DNA from: Diploscapter coronatus
Taxonomy: Eukaryota > Nematoda > Chromadorea > Rhabditida > Rhabditidae
Length of the DNA stretch: 64,000 nucleotides
Reading direction: 5' to 3'
Assembly (NCBI GenBank): GCA_964036155.1
Contig: OZ038423.1
Coordinates: 61,705,249-61,769,248, forward strand
The notes beneath the pieces are model-generated. The model worked only from the letters and a program-made list of their open reading frames with translations. It was not told the origin of the DNA and made no database searches. This document shows, piece by piece, positions 1 to 11,399 of the stretch (positions are counted from its first letter, which is position 1; each line of letters opens with the position of its first letter). Made by a program: the position numbers and the translations under genes.

Positions 1-3000
1 GGCATAATTTCATGCCGAAAAATCTCTTTGCAGATTCCAAGTAAACTCGAGTTTCAAGTTCAGAAGAATAGGAAAAGACAAAAATGCGAAATTAAATCAG
101 AGAACAAAATTTCCTCTTGTCGAAGAACGTCCTACATAAGCATCTATGCTCATGAGTAAACGGATCTATTTAGAGAGGTCGATTTGAATTTAAGTTGATT
201 CTTCGGAAACAAGAATAAACTTTTTGATGTTATGTAGGGTATCTAGAATAAAAGAATGTCTAAGAATCGACATTGAACTTCATGTCAAAATTATGCCTTT
301 AAAATAAGAGTCAACTTTTATCTAGATATTAGTTAGCTAAGAAACAGTAACTAAGAGTAAGATCTGAAATTTAAAGTTTACTTGAATGTTTTAAAATTAA
401 AAATCAACTTTTAGTTATTCTAAAGAAGGCGGAAATATCAAGAAGTCAACAAAAATCGCATAAAATAACTGTTTCAGATTAATAGAAAGTGAAATTTTAA
501 TAATGTGTCGTTTTTTAGCCGAAAAAGAATTAGACGAAATCTATGCATTCTTTGAATTACGAAAAAGTAAATAAAGCAGGATGTCTGGTGCAAAATTTGA
601 AAAAAAAAGAATAAGAAAATGAGTTTTTCAATCTTAAAAATCTCGCAAAAGAACATCTAGTTCGCGTGCCGTTGAGCCTGAAGTGATGTCAGGAATAAGA
701 TTTTCAAATTCAGAGAAAAAATGCTATTTTATAAAAAAGAAAGATACCTTGAGCATATTCATCATAAATCATGATATATCATTATCATAAAATGATGGAT
801 TCAAGATTTGAAAAATAAATCAAATATAAAAGGGATTTTGATCGAAAATGCAATATCTCTTCAACAGGCTAATTTCATCTGGTCTTTAAAATACACTGGG
901 AGACTGATAAAGCTTCTCCCATCTAATCCTGCAGTTTATAGGTGAAATTTTGTTCGAGCCTCAAAAATATTTTTCACTAATTTTTTAGCTTTTTGACCTT
1001 ATTCCAACTTAACTAGGGATATCCTGCAAAAATTCTAAAAAATGACATAAATAAATATTAGTAAAATCGCAAAATTTCTGCTCTTCGAAGTATAATGATA
1101 ATAAGAACGCTGCAAAAGGTGTTGAATAATTCAGCGGTCAAGTCTGTTTGTTTTTTTCTGCTACAAATATCATCGATCACAAATAAAACTACACTCGGAA
1201 AATTGGATATAGAATATGGTTTTGATCAGATCGCCGTCTTGCGTATTGTCTCAACGCTCAAGAAAATTTGTTCAACCATTACGTCAATTCTCAACGACAA
1301 GCCTGATGAATTAAATTTCGCATCTAATGATGTTTATGCCTATAGGGGATTGGTATAAAACTGCCTATTTTTACGGGGCTTGACCTATAGGAAAAATCGA
1401 ATTCTCAGAAGAAATTATAAGGGGACACTAGGTCGAATTGTCAATTTATAAAATATTTCGAAAATCACTTTAAAAGTGAATGTGTTTTTCCTTCAATTTT
1501 TAATACGGTAGGATTTTCATTATTTGTTGGAATTCTATGGATCAAATATTAATCTGGTAAATGGAAATCCGGCTTTTAACGAGATACCACAAAGTAGCAG
1601 TAGAAATGATCGAAAAGGTGTTGTATAAATTTCTGAATTGTGTAAATAAAATTGAGCAGATTACAATAGGAGTTAAATGATGTCTAAAATGCATAAATTC
1701 ATCATTTTTCGAATTTCAAAAACCACTTAAAATAATAGGACTGATTATAGCTAAATCCCCAATTATATTCGAAATGGATTATATATCAGTTTTAAGAAGA
1801 TGACATAAATTTCTTCAAAATCGAAAGTAAAATGGAACACTTCTAAAATCTCTAACAATAAGGATAATTCGAATTATACCGTTTGAAAGGCTACTAACCC
1901 AAAAATAGGCTAAATAAACTGAATAAGTATTCTTCACGTTTTTAATTACGGATTTAGTAGGGAAGTTACTTTAAAAACATTTTTAAACATTTTCCCATGC
2001 CTATTCTTTACCATAAGATTGTAGATTTTATAAAAATCAAATATTCTATGGCCTACTCTAGTTAGTGTTCGACTTCTATGCTTTAGCACGTGACGAGAGA
2101 GTATGTTTTAGTTGCTGGGAAGCAACGTGTAAATAATGCATCTGGGCAGTTAATTATTTAGCCTTAGTCCGTTCCTGCTTGGCATCATTTCATTTTGCAT
2201 AGTGGTTGATATGGCATTTCAGAAAGAGATTAAAAACATCTTTATGATGAAGCATAGAGCTAGAAAAATGGTTTGGATAACTCATGATTATACAGCTCAT
2301 AAATATTTCTTCTTCTAATGATAAAGCATGAAGCTAGAAACAATGCTGATATGACTAAATCGTATAATTTCTTGAAATCGTTGTCAAATGATGAAGAATA
2401 TCTCGGATCATTAACTGCTCGACTCGAATGAACATCACGAACGCGCACCCAGCTAATTGAATTTATACACCACGCAAAGCCGCTTACAAAACAAGGAATA
2501 AAGTTGGAAAGGCAATTCTCGAAAACAATGAAGTCGTTTTCAGTAGACAAAATACGCATTTATCAGAATTTAAATGAAACCAGGCAGAATTTTGTACATT
2601 TTGAGGTTATTTTGAATCTTCTCTACGTCACTATCTAACAATTATAAAATTACCAATGGCTAGAAAATTCAATATTAAAAATTTTTAACGTATTTGGTCG
2701 ATGAAGTTTTGTAAAGAATATGGGTCTTCATTTCGAAAAATGAAGTAAAATTATTTTGAATACAAATTTCAAATGGCATGAAACTGCCAAAAACTACAGT
2801 AATTGAAAGTTTCATGAAACTAAAAGACATGAAAGCTGACTCAACCCTTTCTGGATAGCAGTATTTCACTCAGTCCATTTCCAGGTAGCATTTGGCTTCT
2901 AAACTCCTCGAATCGAAATCGCTAAATTGCTGCTGCATTTTTCCAAGAGCTGTCAAGTCTTTTTTAATAGAAAAAACGAAAACCGATCTCGAGAAATTAA

Positions 3001-3560
3001 AATTCGTATCTTTTTCGATTCGTAAATAGTTTTTCTAACCTTTCACGCACAACATAATGGCTGTTTCCCTTGAGAAGCGTTTTCGAAGTTTTAATAGAAG
3101 ACTAGAGATCGTTGCATAAAGGAACCTGAGAAGCTGGAATAAAAATGGGTAATTTTTCCCCAGATTTAGAAAAAATAAAAGGTATCAAGTTTTTTTTTCT
3201 ATTCGGAAACCTCAAAGTTCAAAGTGGTTTTGTTTGCTTAAGATTTTTCTTTAAAATTTGAAAAAAAAAGATTTAAAAAATGTTTGGACTTTCATATTTC
3301 GTATTAAGTTAGCATATTCAGGATCTTTTTTATTCTCAAAGATAAAAGTTCAAATAATCTCAGAATATTTGCATTCCGATCAATTTTCTTCCAACGTTTC
3401 ATAATCCTGGGATTCTAGGTTCAAAGATATGGAGTTTTCTCGGCTCCTCTTGCAAAAAAGAATAAAAAAATCGCCGTGTTTTGCTCTTTGAATTGCAAAA
3501 TGGTAGACACTGAATAAAATGAGTGAAAAATTCACGACTAAGCAGCCAATAATGAGCATC
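1..3560. other. AT-rich spacer, no supported gene
   Basis: AT-rich sequence with frequent stops in all frames. The longest open frames (plus 1095-1358, 87 codons; minus 2559-2260, 99 codons) have no recognisable domain, no convincing splice context and AT-driven composition (Phe, Ser, Ile, Asn). I do not call them genes. No RNA gene or repeat was recognised here. Confidence 0.6.
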
Positions 3561-3562
3561 TA

Positions 3563-4018
3563 CAGAGTGCGGAAAAATTATTGTCGCACTTATTATCCGT
3601 TGCCAGATGCATAAAATTTACTATCCATAGCTCCAAATATTTTTTATAGAATCTTTAGATGCTAACGATCATAAATTCATAAGAAAGTTTGTATAATTGT
3701 GAAGTATGAGTTTTTTGGGAGCCATGATATAGGATTATTAAAGGCTCATAAGACACGTTGTATAACTGGAGCGAAAAAAGTCAAATATGGGCATATAGTA
3801 AGCAAAATGAATATTTTTTCATCCCTAAGATAGCTTGATCCACCAGGCATAGCATACTATTTTTCTCAGTTTATAAAAAGTATCTTCTAAAGAAATTTTT
3901 AGTGTAATTATGCCACATAATGCTAAAATCAACGTAGAAAATTGTCCCAAATTATCTAAGCTTATAGTTCGCTAGTAATTAGCACACGAATAAGTGCCCC
4001 CATAATTATTCCGCATTG
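3563..4018. mobile_element. TA-flanked inverted-repeat element (MITE-like, Tc1/mariner-type ends)
   Basis: The left end at 3563 begins CAGAGTGCGGAAAAATTATT and continues into GTCGCACTTATT. The reverse complement of the right end (4018 inward) reads CAATGCGGAATAATTATG and continues into GGGGCACTTATT. The two ends match over about 40 bp with a few mismatches, and each is bordered by a TA dinucleotide (3561-3562 and 4019-4020). TA target duplication with ends starting CAG/CAA is the pattern of Tc1/mariner-type elements. The 456 bp interior has no open frame for a transposase, so this would be a non-autonomous copy. No second copy of the same ends was seen in the window. Confidence 0.7.
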
Positions 4019-4020
4019 TA

Positions 4021-7000
4021 GTTTGAATAAAATAACACGGGAAAAATGTTCTGAATGAGATGTTTTTCTGGAAATTTATATCCGGTAATCATAGGAAAAA
4101 GTAAATCAGAGTATAATTTTAGCAGGAATATGGTAGCGATGATCTAATTTAAAATAATCATGAAAACTAAAGGGAACTAGATTTTAAATATAAAAAGTGG
4201 AACTAATAAAACCAGAAGCATGATAAAAGTCGTTTTTCGTAAAAAAGCGCATAAATATTCTAATGGCTTATCTATTCTCAGGAAATCTCATTAGCCAAGT
4301 TTTCAAGCTAAAGATTTTTTCGTCGTGATATGTGATCTCTATAATTAGGCGAAAAACATCTAAAAAAAACGTGAATATTCACAATAAGTTCCGAGAATCA
4401 AGTTGCGAGATCGACTTTTATCTATCCTTAGTCATGTAAGCCCGAATATTTACGCTTAGGGTCTTCATTAATGGACTTCAAAGCTACAATTGACAAGTTT
4501 ACACTTAATTTTTTGCAATTTGAAGGCCTTGAGCGAAAACATTTCGGAAGTTCATATTCTATATGCGTCAAATTTCGAATTTGGAGATTTAGAAAGTCAT
4601 GACATGGAGTAAACAATCAATCAAAAAGAATGCTATTTATTGCTAAAATTTGCTGGAACATTCGAAATGTAAAAATATCGAAGGTTGTGATAAAAAGAAA
4701 ACTCAGCGAACGACATGGTATTTTATGAAATTGGGAAATTATGAAATCCTGAGCGAAAATCTGAAAAGTTTAAAGTAGCCTGCGAGTTACACTCGAGTAA
4801 AGAGAAAGTTGAAAATCGCACCCTCATTTCACATCGCTTTTTCCCGAGGTGTTTCAAACTTCGGACGAAAATTGACAAGAAAGATTTTTGCGAGAAAAAA
4901 ACAAATCAAATTCGAAAATGATCAATCATTTTGAGGCTTTGAGAAATTATTCCATGACCTCTTGAAGCAACTCAGATTTTTGACGGGTAGAATATAGGAT
5001 TTGTTTGAAAAGCTAATCCGACCCATACCTAATCCATCATTTCTGAAAATTGAAAAGGAAATATTCAAGAGCCAAATTTTTGAATATTTGAACACTTATG
5101 AAATCCGAAATCTAAAAATTAATTTTAAATAAAAAATGATCTAGTTCGCTGGCTATCAATCAAAAGTTTTTGGGATGTTCAAGCGAAAAATGGAAAGGAT
5201 ATTTGAACACTTCAATCCATCAAATTGTTTAGATCGATTACTTTTCAAAACTGATCACTTGAACGTTCAGGATCGAAAAGTCGCCTCAGGTTACGATATT
5301 TAAAATCTGCTGATTGAGTTTATCAGATGGAATAATTTCTCAAGTTACAGTATTCTTGAGTTAAGCGAGAAAATTTTATCTAGAGATGAGAAATCTTTGC
5401 CAGATTTTTACAGATAGATTCCATCTAGTTTTGACCTGTATTCTTAGAAAAGTAGAAGACTTTCAAATTTTCAAATTTTAATGCTAAGTTATGAAAAATT
5501 TATGCCTTTCTTAGATACCAATTTCGTCACAGAAGAAATACTTTGGGCTAAAACTTCACTCTTTTTTAAATAGCGATACAAAAGACTAAACTTACAGAAA
5601 ATAGAAAGAAATTCGAAATCTCGAATTTAATGAGCAAAAATCCCCACGAACTCTCTACAAATCTTTGTTACAAAACACCCAACACCTGCTAACCCCAAAT
5701 CATGTCGGAAATCCTGTTTTTCAACATAACAAAGCGGAACATGTGTTGGTATTTTGACTCTAAAATTCTGACCTCTAATGACTGGTTGCAAATTTTTAGA
5801 ACCGTTGAATCATGCATTTGTAGATTTCCGGGAATATATAAAATTGTGCAAACGGGACTGAAACGATCGAAGCTTATGCACAGAGCTCAATAAAAGTTTT
5901 GTTGCGTTCGAAATTCGACACTTCTCGGTTAAAACCCGAAACTAACTATGGCACGCAACATTCAGACAGCTCATTAAATCAAGTTAGAGCCCCAAATTAA
6001 ACAAGCGGTACGAGAGTATTTACCCGTTTCACGCAAATAATATTCTAGATGCTCAAAAGTTCAGATTCAGAAGAAACATCATACTATGATGAAAGTACCC
6101 ATGATTGATTCGTAAAATGGAAATTTGCATAATTTGATTACTCGCTTCTTGGACGAATTAGATTTTAGGCGCTTGAAAATGTAATTCCAACAAAAAATTT
6201 CATCCCACTATGAAAATACGCATAATTGATTCCGAATAGAACAAATTCAAGAGTTGATTTAAGAAATTTTGTGGCTCAAAGAAAATTTCGTTAGCGACGT
6301 TTCCATTGAAAGTCGGAAAGGTTCATCAAAAATTTCCGAATAAAGAAGGCGGAAATAACATTTAGAATATAGAGATTCTGAGAAATTAGAAAAAGTTCAA
6401 CAAAGGAATAGGCTTCTGAGCAGATAACTGTGATGAGAGTTTTTCTTAGCTTTCAGCATGTTTATTTCAAGATCTAAGGCTTGGATAATCCAACCTTGCC
6501 TACTTGAGCTCTTGAATTATTCAGAAGAGCATCCCTGAAAACTAAAGAAGAGATAACAATTATTCGTGCCTCGAAAATGTAATGAATCATTATTCTAACG
6601 TGAGATTTTCGAGGAAAAATATTAAGATTACGTTTCATGACAATTACGTTTTAAAGAGGCATTTTTGGCTTGATACGATTTTTAAAAGCGTTGAAAGTTT
6701 TCTATGACATCAATTTATGCTCAAACATCCCGTTTTTCTGAAATTAGTTCAATCAATTGAATGATGAAAATTTGAATAAATCGATTGCTTTAATTTTGCA
6801 AGTGATAAAAATTGACACAGGATGAAAAGGTATAAAAATTAGAAGTTTCCTGAAAACTATTTCAGGTGGGTCAAGGATGTGAATGTCGATGTGACTTTGT
6901 CAATTTTTAACGAGTGCCAAATATTGCCTGGGGAAGGCGAATGGTGGTCCTCAATAAGCATGAATAAAAGATCAATCACACACAATCATCCGCATTGTTA

Positions 7001-8766
7001 TCTTACGTCATTTAATAAAATCAACCAATTCTAGATCAGAAAATTCGAAAACAAGGATCTTCATTTCCGAGTTCATTGCAAAGAAATGGCTCACACGAAA
7101 GCAGCTTATTTGCATTCGCAAATTCATCTATTTCTATGCGGATGTTCAGTCGAGAAAACAGCAAGAAATAGTATCACTTTGTGTAAAAATAGCCAGGATA
7201 ACATTTTTCTTCCTGAAAAATAAGGAACTTTTACAGGTTCAGAAAAAATAGCTCCAAAATAGGCATTTTCCTAATTACAAATTTCGCAGATCGAAAAGTT
7301 TGGCCAAAAAATTTCCAAATATCCTGACCTAGCTTATAAGACTAGCCTCTGTAGTTATAAGATTTTTATTCTATATTTTTGTAGAAAAACATAACCCAAA
7401 GCTCTACATAAACCGTACACCTCTAAAAATAATCTGGAAAAGTTCTTCCTGGAAAATTAGCCAAATTGAGATGTTGTATTCATGAAATCACAAGAACTCT
7501 GAAAATGTGTGCTCTAGTCCTGAAATGTTGCAAATAAGCAGGTATAAAACATAATAAGCTCGTAAACCAAAGAATCCCAAGAAAATTCGGATGCAAAGAT
7601 TTCCGAGAAACTTGAAAATTGAAAAATTAGCCCAAGACCCATCCCGTTCATAGTTCATAAAAATGCTGGAAAATTTTTCTTAGCAGAGAAAAGTCGGAAT
7701 GAACTTTTATAGATTCATCCGTAGTAAAGGCAATTATTCTTGCAAAATCGGTTGTTTACATGTGAAGTTGAAAGCGATCTAAACTTTCTGTAGTCCAAAA
7801 TTATAACCGACTGAGTCGCTCGGCCATTCCTTCCAATTCGATTCAATTTTGTGTTTCGCTCAATTATTAGAAATCACGCTAATTGGATGACGACTTTTTC
7901 AAGAAGTCCACAGACTTTGAATTATTCGTCTCAGCTCATGATAGACAACAGGAAAATATTTGTCCCCGGGGAAAAATATGAAATAAAGAGATAGGGGAGA
8001 CGATGGAAACTGAAAGGTTCTAGAGAAATGAATGGATAAAAACCCACTTGAGATAATACACAAAAGATCTGCGGACCCGAAATTCGAATTCTCGGTAAGT
8101 GCATAATGTTAGCTGGTTGTTTTGGAATTATATACGATGTTAGCCAAAATTTCGTCATGAATAGAAGAAAGTAAGCCGTCGAATAAAATTTTACAGAAAA
8201 ATTCAGCCATTAAAACATGAAAAAATTGAAATTTTGAAAATCAATGTCAAGATATTCAAGAAAAAATCTAAAATTTTGTTTCAATATTATTATCAACATT
8301 CCTCGACGTTAACTTTAGTAAAGAAAGTAGATCTCAAAGCGAAATTAGAGAGAATGAAAATCGAGGAGGATTTTGTGACTCATAAAGTCGGTAACGGCTA
8401 TCCTAGGCTATCTTTTCCTCTCAAAAATTCTCTATTTCTTCATTTTATCATCTTTATTCTATCCAATTTCAATGCTATTATCTTTTTTAATTCTTCAAGC
8501 TCTCAAATCACATACTATTTCTCCATTTCAAAATCTTACCCCTAAATAATTTTATATGCTATTTCCCCGTCTCAATCTTTCCGTCTCTCGATTTTAAACA
8601 ATATTTCCGAATCTCTGTCAGTTGTCGAGGCTATCTATTTTCTGTGGCCACACTGCTCCTCATTTCCTTCATCTTCCCCTAGGTTCTTTCGGAAATCATC
8701 CGTCTTTCAGTCCAATCCCCAAGGTGTGCTGGGCAGAAGTTGCAAATCACAACCTATCAGCCATTA
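4021..8766. other. AT-rich spacer, no supported gene
   Basis: No gene, tRNA or repeat is supported. An open stretch at about 6846-7036 (plus) follows a TTTCAG acceptor-like site and reads as a short Trp/Cys-containing peptide, but it has no partner exon. A 63-codon frame at 5702-5893 (plus) also has no recognisable features. Both are left uncalled. Confidence 0.5.
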
Positions 8767-9150
8767 GTCGCTCACAAATTGACAGAAATCTATGGAAAAT
8801 CTCTCGTCCTATGATAAAGTATAGAAAATGCTAAATAACCTGAAATAGTTTCTTGTGGTCACTCACAAGTGACAGAAATTCAGGAAAAAGCTTTCTATCT
8901 CTCTCTCTCTAGTGAAAATAGGGAATTCAAATTGTTTGGGATAAAATTTTGCTGTGGTCACTCAAGATTTGACAGGCTTCGAAGAAAACCCTTCTTCATA
9001 TTATAAAGCATATAAATTAGAAGATAGTTTGAAATGAGCACTTTTCTTGTAGTGACTTTGTCTATCAAGTACTTTTCAATCAGACTTTCGAAAAGCTAGT
9101 AGAGTTTCTCTCCATGATTAAGGATAGGAAAAACAATGGAGGCTAGGATG
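8767..9150. repeat. Degenerate tandem repeat, about four units of 91-99 bp
   Basis: Units begin at 8767 (GTCGCTCACAAATTGACAG), 8858 (GTCACTCACAAGTGACAG), 8957 (GTCACTCAAGATTTGACAGG) and, more weakly, 9052 (GTGACTTTGTCTATCAAG). Each start is preceded by a TTGTG/CTGTG/TTGTA box. The middle parts also align: ATGATAAAGTATAGAAAAT in unit 1, ATTATAAAGCATATAAATT in unit 3 and ATGATTAAGGATAGGAAAA in unit 4. Unit 2 contains a short CT run in that place. No coding potential was seen. Confidence 0.6.
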
Positions 9151-10428
9151 CCGAATCAATACGTTTTTACTCGTGATCGTTTCAGCCATTAGCTGTGGGT
9201 TATGAGTGCTCAATGGCGATCATAACCTTTTCTTAGTCCTTTACAATTTACAATGCATAATCTATCATGATGTAATTGTTAGCTAATCGACATAGAATGA
9301 ATAAGTTTTATGGCGTTGGTTAGGAAAAACGAAAGTAGTTCATAGGCTATTCAACGATAATATCGCTATCAACTTTACTAATTTTACGATTTTTTCAAAA
9401 CTAGATGATTTCAGAGAAAAAGATGAGGAAATTCTAGAAATTAAAAAGAAAAAATCGCGTCTTTCTTCCTGCCAAAAATGAAGAGAACACCAACTAATAA
9501 AACGAATCATGAAATCACGAAGTCAAGAGCTGAGAGATAGAGCAATAAAATGGGCAGAATAGAGAAGCAGATATACTTTTCTTGAGAAAATATAATTTAC
9601 TTCGAGGAGATTCAAACGAAAAAAGCTAGACAAAGGCGATTATGAATAAAAGCAAAGGACGAGACGACTAAATTAATATGCATTAGTTGATGATCCCCAA
9701 GTCTATTATGGATTGTTAATATGTGTGTATGTGCAAAATAGAGAATATCTCAGGCTGCATAGTAGGATAGGTATGGAAAACGGATGAAATATTCCATAGT
9801 CTAATAGATTTATGTCGCAAAATGCTGCAATACTCAACATGTTCAATGAGCCTTGTTGGAGGGCTTTGTTGATGTTGATCCAATTTCTTTTTTGCAGGCC
9901 ATAAACAGGCACTCGAACAAATGATGATGTGATATTCATAAATCAGACTGAACATGTGGGGGATAAAATGAAGAGCGCTGCAAATTATTTTGCAAAGCTG
10001 TAAAAGATGAAATGAATAATAATCTCGTGAACGGATCATACCCCAGGAGCTTTTTAAATTCAAAATTTATCTTGAAGAAAATAAAATTGTAAATATTTTT
10101 GCATTTTTTTTTTATTTTAAAGACAACCAAATGTTATGATCATCGAATAGAAGCCATATTGCTAAATATAGCGTTCCAGATGCAGCAACTAGAGATAAAT
10201 TACATGTTCATCGGCTAAAAAGTAGGCTATAATTGATCTTCAGAAGAGTTTTCATCTAAAATCGTGACAAAATTTTGACAAATTACGAACGAAGATCATG
10301 ATCGAGACAGTAATTGCTATTTCGAGCAAGGAAAATGAATAATTCGCCTCATCCAAGAAATGAATAAATATTCTAAATTTTGCGGAGACATTTAAGGAAT
10401 AATTGGCTGAACTCAAGATATTCCTAAG
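9151..10428. other. Spacer, no supported gene
   Basis: Overlapping minus-strand open frames (9706-10130; the longest is 115 codons) lie here. They contain several acceptor-like TTTTACAG/TTCAG strings, but no frame gives a recognisable protein and no consistent exon chain could be built. I make no call. Confidence 0.5.
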
Positions 10429-10526
10429 TTATGGTGGTGGTTGTTGGCGGCAAGCGATCGCTATAACATAATATGTCGGGGGATAATAATAGGGCCATCC
10501 TGGCATCACACATCCGTCGCACGGAT
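10429..10526 (-). CDS. Candidate 3' exon of a small Pro/Tyr/Cys-rich protein
   Basis: On the minus strand, an acceptor ATTTTAG ends at 10527 and is followed by 32 codons to a TAA at 10429-10431. The reading (phase 1) is rich in Pro, Tyr and Cys (PCDGCVMPGWPYYYPPTYY, then a Gln-Pro tail), like short secreted or cuticle-associated nematode proteins. The exon is distinctly richer in G+C than its surroundings. I could not find a convincing upstream exon: a Ser/Thr-rich open stretch at about 10955-10800 ends in a possible donor, but its phase would select a different, less protein-like frame. Function unknown. It may be an exon remnant. Confidence 0.25.
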
Positions 10527-11306
10527 CTAAAATTTGCATTAGATTACATATATTTCTAAATATTGTTAAAGACCGTTCTCTTGAAACGAAAAAATCGAAG
10601 AGCAAATTTGAAGATGGAAAATGTGCGCATTGCTGATTTTTAAATGTACGTAAAAGTCATGCTTTCAATTATTGAAATTTCGTAAGATCTGTTGCGAACA
10701 GCATGCTAAATTTTAAAGCATAAAATAATCTTATTTATCTGATTTTAGGTGATCGACCTTTGACAATTGCTGGATTATTTAGTTTAGAAATTAGAAATTG
10801 TCTTTTGTCGTTGATGTCGTGGTCGAACTTGACCTCGTTGATTCAGTTAAAGTCGAAGTGAATGGGATAATCGTTGATGCCAGTGAGTTTGTGCTTGTAC
10901 ATTTATTGGTTGATTCGAAAAATTTTGCACTTTTCTATGATATTTTGTTATACTATAAAATTGCTCGCAATTTTAGTTTTATATATTGGATATTGGATTC
11001 TCAGCACTCATTTATCATACCATTTCACTCTATAAAACCAGCTTACTCATTGTATTCCGAACGATTTCATTTACACATCTTTCAAGGAGCTAGGGTTTGA
11101 TCAATATCAACGGTGGAAAGGGAAAAATCTTGAAAATTAATAGGAAAACATTTCTCTGAAAGGAATAAAAACAAACCAATAGATCGGAAAAATGTTCCGA
11201 AAAGAAACTAATTGACCGCTTTTTAATACAACTCTCCTTTGCATAACATTGCATCACATTCGACGTCCACGAATTTCAGAAGCGAATTTTTGACAGCCAC
11301 TGGCAA

Positions 11307-11389
11307 GCCGCATTAGCTCAGTGGTAGAGCGTTCGACTTTTAAAAACAAATACATCGAACGGTCGGGGGTTCGACACCCTCATGCGGTG
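11307..11389 (+). tRNA. tRNA-Lys (anticodon UUU) with an 11-nt intron
   Basis: The acceptor stem GCCGCAT (11307-11313) pairs with ATGCGGT (11382-11388), with one G-T at the first pair; 11389 is the discriminator G. The D arm GCTC-AGTGGTA-GAGC is canonical and contains box A (TAGCTCAGTGG). The anticodon stem TTCGA (11332-11336) pairs with TCGAA (11355-11359). The loop is CTTTTAA once 11 nt (11343-11353) after position 37 are removed, which gives anticodon TTT (11339-11341). The T arm has GGGGG-TTCGACA-CCCTC and box B GGTTCGACACC. A T-rich pol III terminator follows at about 11391-11399. The mature length is 72 nt. An intron in a UUU tRNA is unusual, so a decayed copy or a different identity is possible. 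Confidence 0.75.
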
Positions 11390-11399
11390 ATTTGTTTTT

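Noticed and set aside
2260..2559. 99-codon minus-strand open frame
   Set aside because: No domain, no signal sequence, no splice partners and AT-driven composition. It is within what chance allows in 64 kb.
6846..7036. Open stretch after a TTTCAG acceptor, reading as a Trp/Cys-containing peptide
   Set aside because: The only upstream partner would need a 36-nt intron, and no other exon or family match was found.
9706..10130. Overlapping minus-strand frames of 64-115 codons
   Set aside because: No frame is clearly preferred and no consistent exon chain could be built.
10798..11100. 100-codon plus-strand frame rich in Val/Asp
   Set aside because: It is the complement of a Ser/Thr-rich minus-strand stretch and has no gene structure of its own.
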